Source of the DNA: Xanthoparmelia taractica
Lineage: Eukaryota; Ascomycota; Lecanoromycetes; Lecanorales; Parmeliaceae
Assembly (NCBI GenBank): GCA_033085395.1
Contig: MU853184.1
Location: 1-64,000, forward strand
DNA: 64,000 bases
Direction of reading: 5' to 3'
Shown here: positions 1-13,861 of the stretch, piece after piece
Numbering within the stretch: position 1 is the first letter of the stretch
How the letters are laid out: every line of letters begins with the position of its first letter
Position numbers and translations under genes: made by a program
Notes under the pieces: generated by a model
What the model was told of the DNA's origin: nothing
Database searches by the model: none
What the model saw: the letters and a program-made list of their open reading frames with translations, nothing else

Positions 1-82
1 AAAAGATATAATTTTTTAAAAAAAGTTGAAAAAAAGTTAAAAACGACTATGTTTAACAGATATCACACCTTTCCGACCCGTA
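1..82 (-). mobile_element. hAT-like MITE, copy A, cut by the window edge
   Basis: This is the reverse complement of the first 82 bases of the 276-bp element complete at 6591 and 11645. It carries the poly-T/poly-A subterminal tract and ends in the same terminal inverted repeat, CCGACCCGTA, at 82. The other end lies outside the window, so its target duplication cannot be checked. It is inverted relative to the other two copies. The few differences are mostly transitions. Confidence 0.85.
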
Positions 83-3000
83 CGTAGTTCTAAGATCGAA
101 TAAGAATTTTAGACTTATATTCTATTCGTATTATATTAAGTACGTAACTTCGAGAAATAATACTATCTTTTATTATATTAATATAAATATATAGAATTTT
201 CTCGAATTAAGACGTGAAAATAATATTATTTAAAATTTAATCTTATTAGATAACGAGTCTCTAAATAAGAATTACACGAAGATAGTTCTCAAATTCTATT
301 ATAATATAAGAATATAATAGACGACTCTAAAAAAGCGAAACTCGAAAAATTAAGATCTTAAGATCTTAGAATTTATTAAAAATATTATTACAATTTATAT
401 TAAAGAGAATACTGGGCGATAAAGCGATTTTATTTCGATTCTTTATTAGCGAGATTAAGTAAGAATATTTAGATTTAAGATTATTTATAAATTTATAACG
501 ATAGAGCGAGATTATAAGAAATAGCGTTAAATAATTCTATTATAATTCGTCGACGTTAGAGAGAATAACTTTACTCTAAATTACGAGAAGTCTAATAATT
601 AAAAAGATCTATATCTCGTTTATATTACTTAGATAGTCTCTATTACAACGCTCTTCGATTATTTAAATATATATAATTATAATTTATATAAGTTTCTTAT
701 TAGCGTATAATTATATCTAAACTCTTTTATATTATAAACCTTAATTTATTAACGCACTTAGATTAATTTATAAGTGCTTCGATAAATAATAATTCTTTTA
801 AGTAATAACTAAGAATAAGTAAGACGAATTATTAATATAAGTCGTCTAAATACTCTTCGGGCTTTTAAGATAACGTTTCGAGAATAAATAATAATCGAGA
901 TAACGAGCTTTAACGTAAACTCGTATTATCGAACATTAACTAATATTTTATAAGTTTATATAAATCGTAATAGGTGAAATTTAGAAGTAAATAAGAGATC
1001 GAAGTAAGAAATTGAATACGTTATCGCTGAGTATATATAATCTTAAACTATCGGGCGATATTAAATCGTATATTATATCGTTATAATTTTCGATAGTCGT
1101 TATCTTTATAGTTAATAAATTACTTATAATTTATCTACTAATAAAATAAATAATATATATCTTTAATAGATCGACTTCGTAATTTAAATATAGCTAAATT
1201 TTATCTTAATAGAATCTCGCGCTAATTTTTTCACTTCTTTTTCTTTAGATCGTATATCTAATCGATTATTTTAATATTAAGTCAAATATTAAAGTCGTCG
1301 CATATAAACGCGTAATTTATACACTCTTACTAAATCATCTAATTATGTTTATTCTAAGTAAGTCTCTCTATAACGAGATTTACATATTTTTTATATTACA
1401 CTTATTATCGCTATAAAACTTCTACGCTAAAATTAACTTAAGAAATTAAATTATAAAAATTATTACGAAGAGTCTTATAATAGATATAAGACGAGAAAAG
1501 AATATATATAACGCGTTAAAGAAGAAAATAAAGAGGCGATATCTTATTAAGACGAGATTAGATATTTCGATAAATAGAGTTAAATTCGCGAAAGCTTTTA
1601 TATAGCTAAAGAATATATTTTCGTTTATATTTTATTAGAATATTTCCAAGATATAATTAGAAAAATATAAGTTAATTATAGCGAGAAAGATTATTAATTT
1701 ATATTTACATTATCGCAAGAGAAAGCGATTATTTATAATAATTCTATTATCGACTAAGACGATATCGAAGATATACTTTCTATCTCTCAATGAAATTAAT
1801 ATATTCGCGTAATTAAGTTTAATTATTTATTATACGATTTTTTATATCTCGAAAATATTAAAGAAAAAGAAGTTTCTATCGAGTATCACGTCGAAAGAGC
1901 TTAAGTTTAATATATTTAAGAAGTTACTAAAGAAGAAAAGCGTATATTAATCGAATACACTTAAGCGAATTATATATAAGATTAAGAATATAGACTTAAT
2001 AATAGATATCGCTTATAAATTTAGAGCGATTATATTATAAATGTATAAAAGTAAAGAGAATTCGATCGTTTTTACTATTAAGATTACTAAGTATAAAAAT
2101 ATAAATATTTATTTAATATATTTAGCTTTATTATTTTTCTATTAAGCTAATTAAAACTTAATCTTCACTTATCGTATATTATTAGCGATAATATATAAAA
2201 AGTTTATTTATTTAACGTCGATAATCGCGATTAAATTTATGCGATAGTATTAATTTTTAGCTAGCGCTTAGTAGTCTTAGCAATTAGAAATATTAAGTTA
2301 ATTAAGTTCGTTATTTAGCTTATATAAGAATATCTTAGCTAGTCTTATCTTTATAATAATATAATCGCAATACGCTAATTTATTTAATTCTCTTATTTCT
2401 ATAACGACGAAAGATTATTTCTTACTTTTTTCCGTAGTAACTTAGTTATTCGTATATTCTACGATCTCAAGCTTCTTATATCTTAACGTAATATTATATA
2501 CGCTTAATCGATAGATATAAGATTTCTAATACTTAGATAGATAGCGATATTAAATAAGAAGAAACGATAATAAATAGCGACGAAAACGATTTAAATAAAG
2601 TTATAAAAGTAGAAGATACACGTATTAGAATACACTATTTTATTTAATATGTTAATACGCTACGTAAGAAATAAGCGTACGAAGTTATCAAATACTCTAA
2701 TATTATTAATAACGATAAAGAGAATATAGACGTTAAAAGCCTAAGATCGAAACGAAGAAAAGAGAATTAATCTATCGAAGTCTAAGATTAAATCGCGACG
2801 TATCTAATTATTTATAACTACGTTAGATTCTCGCTAATAAAAATAAATTATATAAATTTATTAGATAAATTAAATAGCTTAGATAAAGATCGAAAGAATA
2901 TAATTATCGGAAAAATAAGTGAACTTATCTTTTTATTAAATATCGAATACGCTAATAGCGTAAATAATCGATAGAGCTCGACGATAATAAGCTTTAATCG

Positions 3001-6000
3001 CGAAAGTTAATAATTATTAATATGAGTAATAATCTCTATAATTTCTAAATAGAAATTTAACTACGTATAAAGTAAGATAGTAATCGTTTATTGTTAATAT
3101 TAGATTATAAGTAATAATTAAGAAATAGTTATAGATAAAATAATAAAGAATATTATAGATCGACTCTAATAAGCGCTTTTTCTTTTTTTCTTATTTACGA
3201 CTTATTTTTAATAAAATATATTAATATCTTAATAATTATCTAATTTTAGCTTTATCGAAGACTTAATCGAATAAGCTTAATAGTCGAACTCGATAAATAT
3301 CACCTTAAACCCTCTCTTTCCCCCCTTATATAACTTTATCTTTATATTTATATCGCAATATACTTCGAGCGATATCGAAAGTAGATATTTATTCTCTTAA
3401 CTCTAGATAGATAATATTATTATATATATCGTATAAAGAGAACTTTACTAATATAGTTTAAGAATAGTAGTTAAATTTATAATAAGCTTTATATTCTATA
3501 TATTTATTAAAAAGATAAGCAAGTTTAATAATATTAGATAAACGAAAGAAATAAGATATAATTATATTATCGTCTTAATCTCGTAAAGATAATAATAATA
3601 CGAGACGACGATATTAATCATCGATAAGAATCTTCGTATTATATATATAATAGTACTAAAGATATTACGATCTAATTAAATTCACGATATTATATATTAA
3701 ATAAAAATCGTGAAAAAGATTATTAGTAAGAGTTTAGTCTAATAGAAAGTAATTTTTATTTATTCTTATCTTTCTCGTTAAGATTAAGTTATTTAAAAAT
3801 AAAGTCTTATCGAAAATATATCGCTAATAATAATTAATTAAATCGTATTTTATCTTTCACGAATAGCGGCGATAATAAGACGCGAAGTTATATCGTAAAT
3901 ATTCTTTGAGATAGTAAAAAGTCTAGAAGTTAAGCGAAACGTTAATAGTCGAAGCATTATAAGCGTATTTTCAACTCGATAATATTAATTTATATAATTA
4001 AAATTATAATAAAAGAAATAAAAGACGATCTATCTTTATAATTAGAGTATAATTAAGATATTTTAAATAAATTTATAACGCGTACGTAACTATTAAAAAA
4101 GAGAAGACTTTATAAGTTATTAAAACCTAACGTTATAAATAATTAGATAAACTCGAGTAATACGTCGATCTTAATAAAAGCGCAACGAGTATATACTTTT
4201 ATTTAGTAAATGCAAGTAAGAGCTAAAGATATATTATAGCTTTTCGATCTTCTTAGTAACTTTAGATCTTAAATTATAAATAAAATATAACTCGTTATAT
4301 AAAGTACGATAAACTTATCGCACTATAATATCGAATAAAAACGCGATCTTTCTAAGCGACTACGAGATAATCTTAATTTTATCTTAATAAATTATAATAA
4401 ATCTAAGAAACGTATAAATTAACTTTATAAAAGTATTATCTAACTTCTTTTTAGAGATATAATCGATTCTAAGCATTAATAATTATTCTTATATTATATC
4501 GCGTTTTCTTTTATAATTAAATAATAGCGTTTATCTCTTTTAGTTCTTTTTATCTAAAATTGTAATTTTAATAATTACAATATTATATTACGCGATTTTC
4601 GAGTATAATCTAAATATTAGAAAAGTTCGATAATAAATAAATAAAAGATTAGAGATATATTTAACGCTTTATAAGAAAGGCGTTATTAATTAGAGTATAG
4701 TTATCTTCGTATAAATTAAGAATATTTAAGATAATTAAAAGAAGAAGAAAAAAACGAAGATTATTATTATAATTCGTTATCGAATTTTTAAGCACGTAAT
4801 AAATTTTATTACTTTTCTAATAATTCTTAAAATTAAAGATCGCTTCGCGAATTTATTTAAGAATCTTAAAGTTATATTAAATTATAAAGTTATCGCGCGC
4901 GAGCTTAAAGAGAAAGACTCTATATATATTAATTTATCTAATTATTTTTATTAAAGAATAATAAATAATATCGAAGAGAATAAGAATAAGAAGATAGATT
5001 ATCTTATAACTCGATTATCTATAAAAAGACTTAATAATTAATACTACTCTTAATATATAAAGGAGTTTAAAAATATTAGAATTTCTATAGCACGCGAGTA
5101 GAAGAGATAATTAGACGAAGATAACAATAAGAATAATAAAGATATATATATCTTAATACTTAAGTATAACGATAATCGATTCTTAAAGTAAATCGTCGCT
5201 AATAATAAATAAATACTTAATAAATTATAATGTAGAGATAATTTAAAAAACGAAGAGTATCTTTAATAGAGAAAGAATATTATAAGCGATAAAAGATATA
5301 AGATCTTTTAGAGCGAGTTAAATAATAGAGTAATAAAGCTTAGAATAGATATAATAGATCGCGAATTAAGCGAGTAATATTATAATTAATCTAGATATAA
5401 ATAAATTAAGATAAAGATCGACTTTAAGAGATATTAATATTTTCTTTAATTATATTTACGATAAAAATAAGTATAATATTAACTATTAAAATAAACTTAA
5501 CGTAGTCTCGATCTTAAATAATATAGATAATTAAAGTATATACGAAAAGAGCGATAATCTATTGAAATTATAAATATAATATGATAGATAAAGACGCGAT
5601 AATTACGAAGATAATAGATTTAGAATAAAGATCGCGATTAGCTAAATTTTTAACGACTATAGATTAAATAATAAAACTCGCTAATATCGCTAATAATTAA
5701 AAGAGTTACTAATAATATTAACGAGAATTGAAAGTTGCTAATCGAGCTTATTGAGCTTCTAATAATAGATATAAACTAACGAACACTATTAACGACGCTA
5801 GAGAGTAAAGTCTACTAAAACTTAAATTTACTTTTTGCCGATAAGAGCGCTCGTAGAATACGTTAACTATAAAGAAAGCTAAATAATTGTAATAGTAGAA
5901 GTAGTAATAGCAGATGAGAAGCGATCACGTGTTTACTAAATATTATCCACTCTCTTATTCTTCTTCTTTCGCGTCTTATTCTTTAATTTATTTTTTAGCT

Positions 6001-6590
6001 TACGCTCTTAGACGATAATTAGACTTATAGGCGATTACTTAATAATAAGTCTATCGATTCGATTCTTTAAAATAACTATTAATTAGCTAACTAAATCTAA
6101 AGGCGTAATAAAATAGTATCTTCGCGAGTCTTTGACGTAGTAGACTGGTTTAGAATAATTCTAACTATTATATTTCTTTTAAGTGTACTTTCAGCGAGCT
6201 CGAATATCACGTCTAATAATAATAATAGAATTAATTTTATTCTTCGTAGCCTAGGCGCTAAGTAATTATTTAGTGAGATTTAAGTTTATTAAAATCTCGA
6301 TAAGATTTATAAATTTACTACCCTAAGTTCTATCGCTATAAATAATTATTATAGATATTATTTTAATAATAATAAACTCTTTTTCGATAACGCTAGACTT
6401 ATTACGAGCGTAATAATATATTAGATCTAGTTGAAGCTCTTTCTTATATTTTTAATCTAGTAGTTTCGCGAGAATTATACTTAAGATCTATTCGTATTCG
6501 CTAAGCTTAGTCTTTGAAATACTAAAATACTTTTATTTAATCGTAGCAAGTAAGCTATAGAATAAAGTCGCAATAAGTGAGACTCGATAA
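83..6590. repeat. AT-rich RIP-degraded DNA, unclassified
   Basis: This stretch is extremely rich in TpA and poor in C and G, with stop codons throughout all six frames and no open frame of useful length. That is the texture of repetitive DNA after heavy C-to-T mutation, the RIP process known from Pezizomycotina. It lies between two inverted MITE copies. I could not find a convincing LTR pair, transposase or reverse transcriptase relic, so the class of the original repeat is unknown. No gene is supported. Confidence 0.8.
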
Positions 6591-6866
6591 TACGGGTTGG
6601 AAAGGTGTGGTATCTGTTGAACATAGTCGTTTTTAACTTTTTTTAACTTTTTTTAAAAAATTATATCTTTTTAATCTATTTATAGAATTTTATAATTATA
6701 TAAGCGTTCGCTTAAGCTTTTTACGTATTTTTAGAATATAAAAAAAATATTACGTAATATATTTATTAAAAACCTAATAAGAGTATGGGATATCTTATAT
6801 CTTTCGATATGATATTCGAAAAACTAATCCCATACCATCAAATATACCACACCTTTCCGACCCGTA
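6591..6866 (+). mobile_element. hAT-like MITE, copy B, complete (276 bp)
   Basis: The left end TACGGGTTGG followed by AAAGGTGTGGTAT is mirrored at the right end by ATACCACACC followed by TTTCCGACCCGTA, giving an approximately 23-bp terminal inverted repeat. An 8-bp direct repeat CTCGATAA flanks it exactly (6583-6590 and 6867-6874), the target-site size of the hAT superfamily. There is no coding capacity. A subterminal inverted pair, GTATGGGAT and ATCCCATAC, lies near the right end. The hAT assignment rests on duplication length, not on a transposase. Confidence 0.9.
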
Positions 6867-7452
6867 CTCGATAATATACGATATAATTAAGAGATATAGT
6901 ATAATTACGAGTCTTATTATTCTAAATTCTTAATAGCGAGTAGAGTAAGAAAGAATTATTATTATTAAGCGTATATCTTTTAATCTCGATATTAAATACA
7001 ATCTTTTCGCCCTTTTAAAACGACTTTATATTAAATTTATATAATATAAGTTTCATCTTTTTATTATTAAGCGATTCGACGTTAATAATATCTTTAAGAG
7101 AGTTAGATAACTTCGTTTTCGTCTTCGATTTAATTACTTTCTTATTCTTCTATTATTAATAAGATCGCTAACTATTAATAATCTTAGAAGTCTTTTACTC
7201 ACGTCTTCTCTCCTCTCTATTCTTCTTATTATCGAATATTATTTATAAATTATTTTCGAAGTCTATTTAAGTATTAGATAAGATTTCTTTCGATACTTAT
7301 AGTTTAATAATAAAATTAGACTATAAAGATCGCTAAAAGTATAAACTTTTTAGTTATCTAATTAATAATAGACTCTCGCTATCGAATATTTAATTAAAAA
7401 TCGTTTTTAAATTAATAAAATATCGTTTACTAATTAAGAGCTTCGATAAAAA
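6867..7452. repeat. AT-rich RIP-degraded spacer
   Basis: AT-rich, stop-filled DNA between MITE copy B and the left LTR of the gypsy element. No recognisable coding relic or second repeat copy was seen. Confidence 0.7.
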
Positions 7453-7635
7453 TATTAGGACTGCAATTAGATTAAGTTAATGATAATGTGTAACGAATAA
7501 ATTAAGTCTAGAAAGGAACTATCTATCTGGGAAGAAATATCTATAAGAGACGCTTAGGTCTATAGAGGCTAGTCTCGATTAGGAAGATAAGTTGACTTAA
7601 TATTGCAGATCTATATAATTATTACACTCGTAATA
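7453..7635 (-). repeat. 3' LTR of the gypsy element (183 bp)
   Basis: This aligns end to end with 14191-14373. Differences are overwhelmingly C/T or G/A transitions, and shared blocks such as ATCTATCTGGGAAGAAATAT are intact. On the minus strand it begins TATTACGAGTG (TGTTACGAGTG in the right copy) and ends in TCCTAATA, consistent with an original TG...CA LTR whose terminal dinucleotides have partly decayed. Confidence 0.87.
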
Positions 7636-7649
7636 TTATCTTCTCCCTC
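7636..7649 (-). other. Polypurine tract of the gypsy element
   Basis: On the minus strand this reads GAGGGAGAAGATAA directly against the left LTR. A purine run at this place is the plus-strand priming site of LTR retrotransposons and fixes the minus orientation of the element. Confidence 0.75.
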
Positions 7650-8818
7650 GAATAGCGATATCTTCGCGCTATAGAAGAATAGTATTTATATATAGAAACG
7701 ATTTAGAACGTTTAGAAGAAACGTATATTAATGTAGAGACGAGATATAAGACGTTTTAATTTGCTCGAAGCTTAATCGAGTTAAGCTTCTTCACTAAGTC
7801 TATTATAGTACTAGCGAATAGATTTAAATAATAAATAAAAATTAATTAAAGTCTAATTCCCTATTAGGCCTAGCGCGATTTATTAAGATATCGTCTATAA
7901 AATTTATTTATTACTTTCTTAAAGTCTTCGAACTTATCTTAATTTATATAATACTAGTTTTTATCTTTAGTTAGATCGATTTATTTAACTTTATATTAAA
8001 GTCGCTCGTAATAGCGCCTAAAATTTAATATATCGTTTACGTCTTATAATTCTTTTTTATTAATTATTATAAATCTAAGAGAATCGTGCTTCTATCTTAA
8101 TAGAGAGTTTATAGTTATAAATTTAAGCATTTTAAGACTAAAGATTAAATAAATTCTTATATTCTAAGAAAGTTCTAAACGATATAAGATATCGACTCGC
8201 TTAAGAACTCTATATAAATTAAGTTATTTATTCTTAAGATTTTTATAGAGACGTTTAATTCTAATATTTTTAAACGATAACTAGATTTAATTGCTTATAT
8301 CGTAAGTAATCTCTTTATAATATTTATTTATCTATATCTTTATAATCGTACATATCTTTTCTAATTATAATCGTTTAAACTCTAAAATCTTCTTTATTCT
8401 AATCGTAATATCTTTTATTCTTAAGACTTATAAACGTTCACGTATAATCTCGTAGAAAGTATAATCTCGATCGAAAAATATACGAGAATAAAAATCTCGA
8501 TTAAAGTAGAAGAAAGTAAGGAATATAGCGAATAAGATATTATTATTATTACTAAATTTTATTTTAAGAATTTATTTAACTTAAATCATCTTATAAATAG
8601 TTATAATAAATATAAAGATCTCGCTTTATATTTTAATTAGTCCTCTCGATCTAATTATTCGTTTCGGGGTAATAAACGATAAATAAGTTAATCTTAATAC
8701 GCAGTCGCTTATAGAGACTTTTTTAGAGCGTAGATATAAATTATATATCCCTATCTAATATTAAGAATTATAATAACTCGTATAATCGAAAGAGATTTTA
8801 TATAAGAATTCAAATAAG

Positions 8819-8962
8819 TTTCTCGAATAAATAATCGTTATCTTCTTAGTAATACGATACGTAATAATATTTCTTTATAAGACGATATATAAGAATATAG
8901 ATAACGTTAAAATTATCTAATAAAAATAAATCAATAATAAAATTTATAGAAGCGTCTTATCA
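8819..8962 (-). pseudogene. Gypsy integrase core relic
   Basis: Minus-strand translation gives a stretch like SINFIINLFLLDNFNVIY, then RLIKKYYYVSYYKEDN. This matches the Ty3/gypsy integrase catalytic-core pattern (S-M-D-F-x-x-x-L-P, then a D-R-L-T-K-like block) after RIP-type changes; the first catalytic Asp codon now reads Asn. It lies downstream of RNase H, as expected. Recognised by eye only. Confidence 0.65.
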
Positions 8963-9669
8963 ACGACCTTAAGAAATTAAGAATAGTATTAATAGTTTAT
9001 TTATTTTATCTCGTAGGGCTTTATTACGTTAATAATAATAGTAGTTATAAATATATTATTTAATTATTTAAACGTAGTTAGATTAATAGTAATAATATAG
9101 AAATAAGTTAATTATTCTTCGTATTCCTAAGTAATTATTAGAAGATTAATTATAAATCTTTCTTAATAGCTTTATATAAAACTCGATCGAGACTTATAAT
9201 AGTTCGTTCTTAAAGAGTGCTTTATCGACGATACGATATCGACTTAGCGTATAATTATAAAGTTTAATTTGATTATAATTTATCGTTTTATAAATTTATT
9301 ATATATAGAGTTCTTTTAATTAGTCTTATAAATTCGTTTAAATAAATCTTCTTCGATTTCTATAATTCGAATTTAAACTCGATTCGAAGTGAGAATCGTT
9401 TAATATTAATATTAATTTCTTTTATTAGCTTCGTTCGCTAAGATATATAATAGTATTCTCGTTAGAGCGTCGACTTTACTATTAAGTATTAACTATTCTC
9501 GCACGAAAGAGAATCTAAAAATTAAATTTAGATAAAATATCTAGATAGCGAACTTAATAACGTGTAAGCTTCTTATTTTCTATAAAGATTTTTAAGATTT
9601 AATAATTAATAAACACTTAAATAGATAGCTCGATATATTCTAGTTCTAATCGTTAGTATTCTAAGTATT

Positions 9670-9830
9670 AAATAATCGCTAGTAACTTTTTATTATAAAT
9701 ATAATAGTTATATTTCGCTAAAATTATACTCTTACTATAAAATATTATCGAGTATAAAACTTTATTATTATTATATTAAGATAAGATTTCTTTTAGTATA
9801 TAGTTAGAAGAATCGATTTTAAGAATAATC
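9670..9830 (-). pseudogene. Gypsy RNase H relic
   Basis: Minus-strand translation gives ETDSSNYILKEILSQYNNN, then a segment ending KYNYYIYNKKLLAII. This fits the gypsy RNase H pattern (ETDASD, GVLSQ, CNYEIYDKELLAI) with Asp-to-Asn and Glu-to-Tyr style decay. It sits between the reverse transcriptase and integrase relics. Confidence 0.75.
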
Positions 9831-10232
9831 TAATATTTAAGATTAAAATAGCGTAGAATTAAGATAATAATTACACGTTTTCTAAGATCTTCGAATAACT
9901 TAACGTAGACTTTATTTTAGATAAATAAAATATTCTTCTTTATAAAATTAATTAAAAATTTAATTAACTTAAAAAACTTATAAATAAAGCGTCGATAGAA
10001 GTTTATAAATTTTATAAAGTCTTAAATCTTCTTTAAATTCGTAGAAATACTTTAATTAAATATAACTTCGATTTCACGAGAATTTATTCATAGATTAATT
10101 CCTAATATAATAATATTTAGAAATACGATTTCTTCGATATCGAATTCGTATTTCTTGATATTAATTTATAGATTAATCTCTCGTAAACTTTAAAGAACTT
10201 AATTAACGTGCTTTCAATATTTCGTTTTCATT

Positions 10233-10466
10233 CGACTATAGATAAGAATATCGTTTAAATAGACTTAATAGAATATTATTAATATATTATTAAAAAGTAC
10301 TTAATTTATTTATTAATTTAAAGGATAATACTCGATACTTATAGACTTCGAGAACTATAATAAAGATTGTATAATTCTTATTATCGGGATTTATTCGTAA
10401 CTTATTAAATGCGATAATAATATCTAGACGAATAAGATATTAATATTTTTTAATTTTATTAATAAC
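10233..10466 (-). pseudogene. Gypsy reverse transcriptase relic
   Basis: Two reverse transcriptase blocks are readable on the minus strand. RLDIIIAFNKLRINPDNKNY corresponds to the fungal gypsy block with LDIIAAFN. Further on, VYLNDILIYS corresponds to the catalytic YLDDILIYS motif with the first Asp codon (GAC) now AAC, exactly the change RIP makes. The VYLDDILIYS form is typical of Ty3/gypsy rather than Ty1/copia. Confidence 0.8.
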
Positions 10467-11644
10467 TTTCTCTATTAGAGAAAATAAATATTAATTATAT
10501 TTTATTATAATATTTAATTTTCGATAGTTTATATAAAAACGAAGATTATTATTAATTTTTAGGGCGAATAGAATTAATAATAAATAAAAAATCTTATTAG
10601 AAGTAATAAAGCCCTTAAATAGATTATTTATTAAATATTCTTTAATTTTTTAAAGCTTATAAAGAGATATATAATAAACGCGACTCTAAGACGACTTAAA
10701 GTTATTAATAAATTTAATCTTATAATTATAAGAGCGATATAAAAAGAGCTAATTAACTTTAAAACGATTAAAAACGTCTAAAAACTTTTAATACTCAAAA
10801 GAAAGTTACTTCTTAACGTCGCTTAGATTTTAAATAATAATCTTTATTAAAGAAAAACTAATTTCCTTCGCTCTAGACTTAGCGTTATATACTATTTTTC
10901 GATCGATATCTTTTATTAATATCGCGAATAATTAAGTTTTAGAATACTTCGTCTATTTAATTAATATCGCAAAGAAAATAATAGCGATACTATAAATAGA
11001 GAATAAATAATTCTTAGATATAGATTAAAAATAAGTAAAACTATTTAATCGAGATTTAATTAATCTAAGAGTCTCGATTAAAAGTATTAATTTAATAAAT
11101 AAATAAGTAAGAAAAATAAAAGAAGTTTATAATAAATAATCTTAAAAGAGAATAAAGTTATTACTTATATCTAGAAGTATATTAAAATAATTTATTTATA
11201 ATTTATTTAAAATAACTATATATTATCTTAAATTCGCTATAAGTATTAAGACTATAAGTTTCTTATATCTCGAAAAAATAAGATTTAAGTATATAATATA
11301 AATAATAAATTTCTTATTAAATTACTCGTTATAGTCTCGAATTAATCTAGACTTTATAAGAGAAACGAATTATATATCTAATAACTAATAAATCTCGTGA
11401 ATTAGACGTTTATTAATAAACGCGTATTCGATAGCCTCGATATCGATAAGAATTTAAACGTGATAAATCTTTTCTTGAGAAGTTAGACTTTCTCGAGCTA
11501 AAAACGATTTCGATACGAATAACTTACGTTGAATCTCTTTCAAATTATATAAGAATAGAATCTTATCTTAATTTGTGACTATAAATAAGATTACGAGTTT
11601 CTCGAATCGAATTATTTAGACTTCGATTTCACGAAACTCTCTTT

Positions 11645-11920
11645 TACGAGTCGGAAAGGTGTGGTATCTATTGAACATAGTCGTTTTTAACTTTTTTTTA
11701 ACTTTTTTTAAAAAATTATATCTTTTTAATCTATTTATAGAATTTTGTAATTATATAAGCGTTCGCTTAAGCTTTTTACGTATTTTTAGAATATAAAAAA
11801 ATATTACGTAATATATTTATTAAAAACCCAATGGGAGTATGGGATATCCTATACCTTTCGATATGGTATTCGAAAAACTAGTCCCATATCATCAAATATA
11901 CCACACCTTTCCGACCCGTA
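11645..11920 (+). mobile_element. hAT-like MITE, copy C, nested in the gypsy element
   Basis: This is 276 bp long, the same length as copy B and nearly identical over the body. The ends are TACGAGTCGG and CCGACCCGTA, flanked by the perfect 8-bp duplication CTCTCTTT (11637-11644 and 11921-11928). It interrupts the internal region of the gypsy element, so it inserted after that element was in place. Confidence 0.9.
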
Positions 11921-13861
11921 CTCTCTTTATTTTAACTTTTTATCTTATTAATTTAATAAGAGAATCGATATTTTAGATAAACGAATAATAAGTATTTCTT
12001 TTTATAATAAATATAATAGATACTTTTCTTCTAATTTTTAATAGTTTTTCGCTATTATTATTTTATAATAAGAAAAAAGAGATATTAAGAAATTAGATTC
12101 GTTTAAGAAAAGAAGATATTTATAGAATTAGATATAAACGTTACACGCTTAGAGACTCGTACCTTATTTATTATCTTCTTAACTTTCTTAATTATCTTTT
12201 TCTAATATATAATACGATACTTATTATCTATTCGAGTTAAGAATATTTTTAAAGCGAATATTATAATAAACTCGATAGAGAATTTAGCTTAGATCGTGCG
12301 AAGATAAGAGGCGAGCTTTTTATTTATATTTTAAAGTTAAGCTTTATTTAATACACTTAACTTTATAGCGAGACGTCTAAAGTCTTAATAAAAGTCGTTA
12401 AATAAGAGATCTTTCTATTTTAAGACCTTATACTCGCGAGCTTTATTTACTTTATAATTTAAGTTCTTAAATAATTTTTATAAATTATTTAAAATTTTAT
12501 TAATAATTTAATAGAGATCGAAGCTTAGACGATAAGATCGAGTATAGATAACTTTAGCTACTTTCTTATTAGTACGTAACTTAATATAAGCGATCTTAGC
12601 TATCTTATTATCGAAATAATCTTAATTAATCTTTAACTTGCTAGATATTTAATTAATTTAATTATCTTATTAAAGTTCTTTATTATTAATTAATATAAAA
12701 AAATATAAAAACTTTTCGAAGCGTCTAGCTAAGATTTGAATCTATATTAAATTAATAAATCTCTTATAAGATCTTCGAAGTTAATGCTAAAGGTCTTACA
12801 CTTATTATTATAAATAATTATAGGCTAATTAAACTCAATCGAGAGTTGTTCTAATCTTTTTCTTCTTCTTTTATTCTTTTTTATATTTTAGCTTATAATT
12901 CGAATTTTCTTTAAGTAAGAAATTATATAATTATATAACTTCTATCTCGAGATCGCGCTATTCGCGAAGCTTATTTAAGATAATTAGAAACTCGTTAAAA
13001 TTTATATTAGTTCACTAAATTAGCTATTTTTAAATAACTATATTTTAGACGAAGATAAAATTCTCGAGCGCGCGAAAAGTATTTCTAGATAATATAGACA
13101 CTCGTCGATTTAAAGTATTTTTAAAATAACGTTTTAGATTAAAGAATAGCGTAGAATAGATTACGAGATTTATTCTCGTCTAAGGACCTTTCGCGTTCTA
13201 TTTAATATTATAAAATATCTTATAGAAGCTATAAATAGATCGTTAAGTGTATAATGTTAAGATATCGTTTAATTTTATAAGAAAATAATAATTTTCTTCG
13301 AATTTTTAAATAGAATTACTTTTTTATACGAAACTCGCCTGAGTCAAAATTAAAATTAATACGATAAGAACGAACTTAGCTAAGTTCACAGTAAGTGTCT
13401 TAGATCGATTATAATATAAGTAATAGTTATTTAAATAAAGTATACTTATAGATAAATAGACTTCAGAGAACGCTTTATTAGTGCGAGGCGTCGAGAAGTA
13501 AATTATATAAGTAATTCTTGTTAGCGAATATATATAACTTTAACTACTATATTAACTAATAATAAAATAATTAAATCGTGCTAGAAACACGTCTAGAGCA
13601 TATTAATCGATAGACTAATCGCGTAATTTATAGTCGCGTCGCGGGGCGAAGTGTTAAATAGATGTGTTAAGTAGATGCTAAGATTATATTAATTTTATAG
13701 TGAGATTCTTTGCGGGGGGCGTATATATTCGTTTCTTAATCGTTCGATACGCTATAAAGATTAAGAATCGTTAAGATATAATTCTTTATTTCGTCTAAAT
13801 AATTAATATAAATTAATTTTAATTATAGTACGCTATTAATATTTAACTATAAGAAGATACT

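Noticed and set aside
83..6590. A single large transposon bounded by MITE copies A and B
   Set aside because: The MITE termini belong to separate 276-bp units, and copy B has its own 8-bp duplication, so they are not the ends of a 6.5-kb element.
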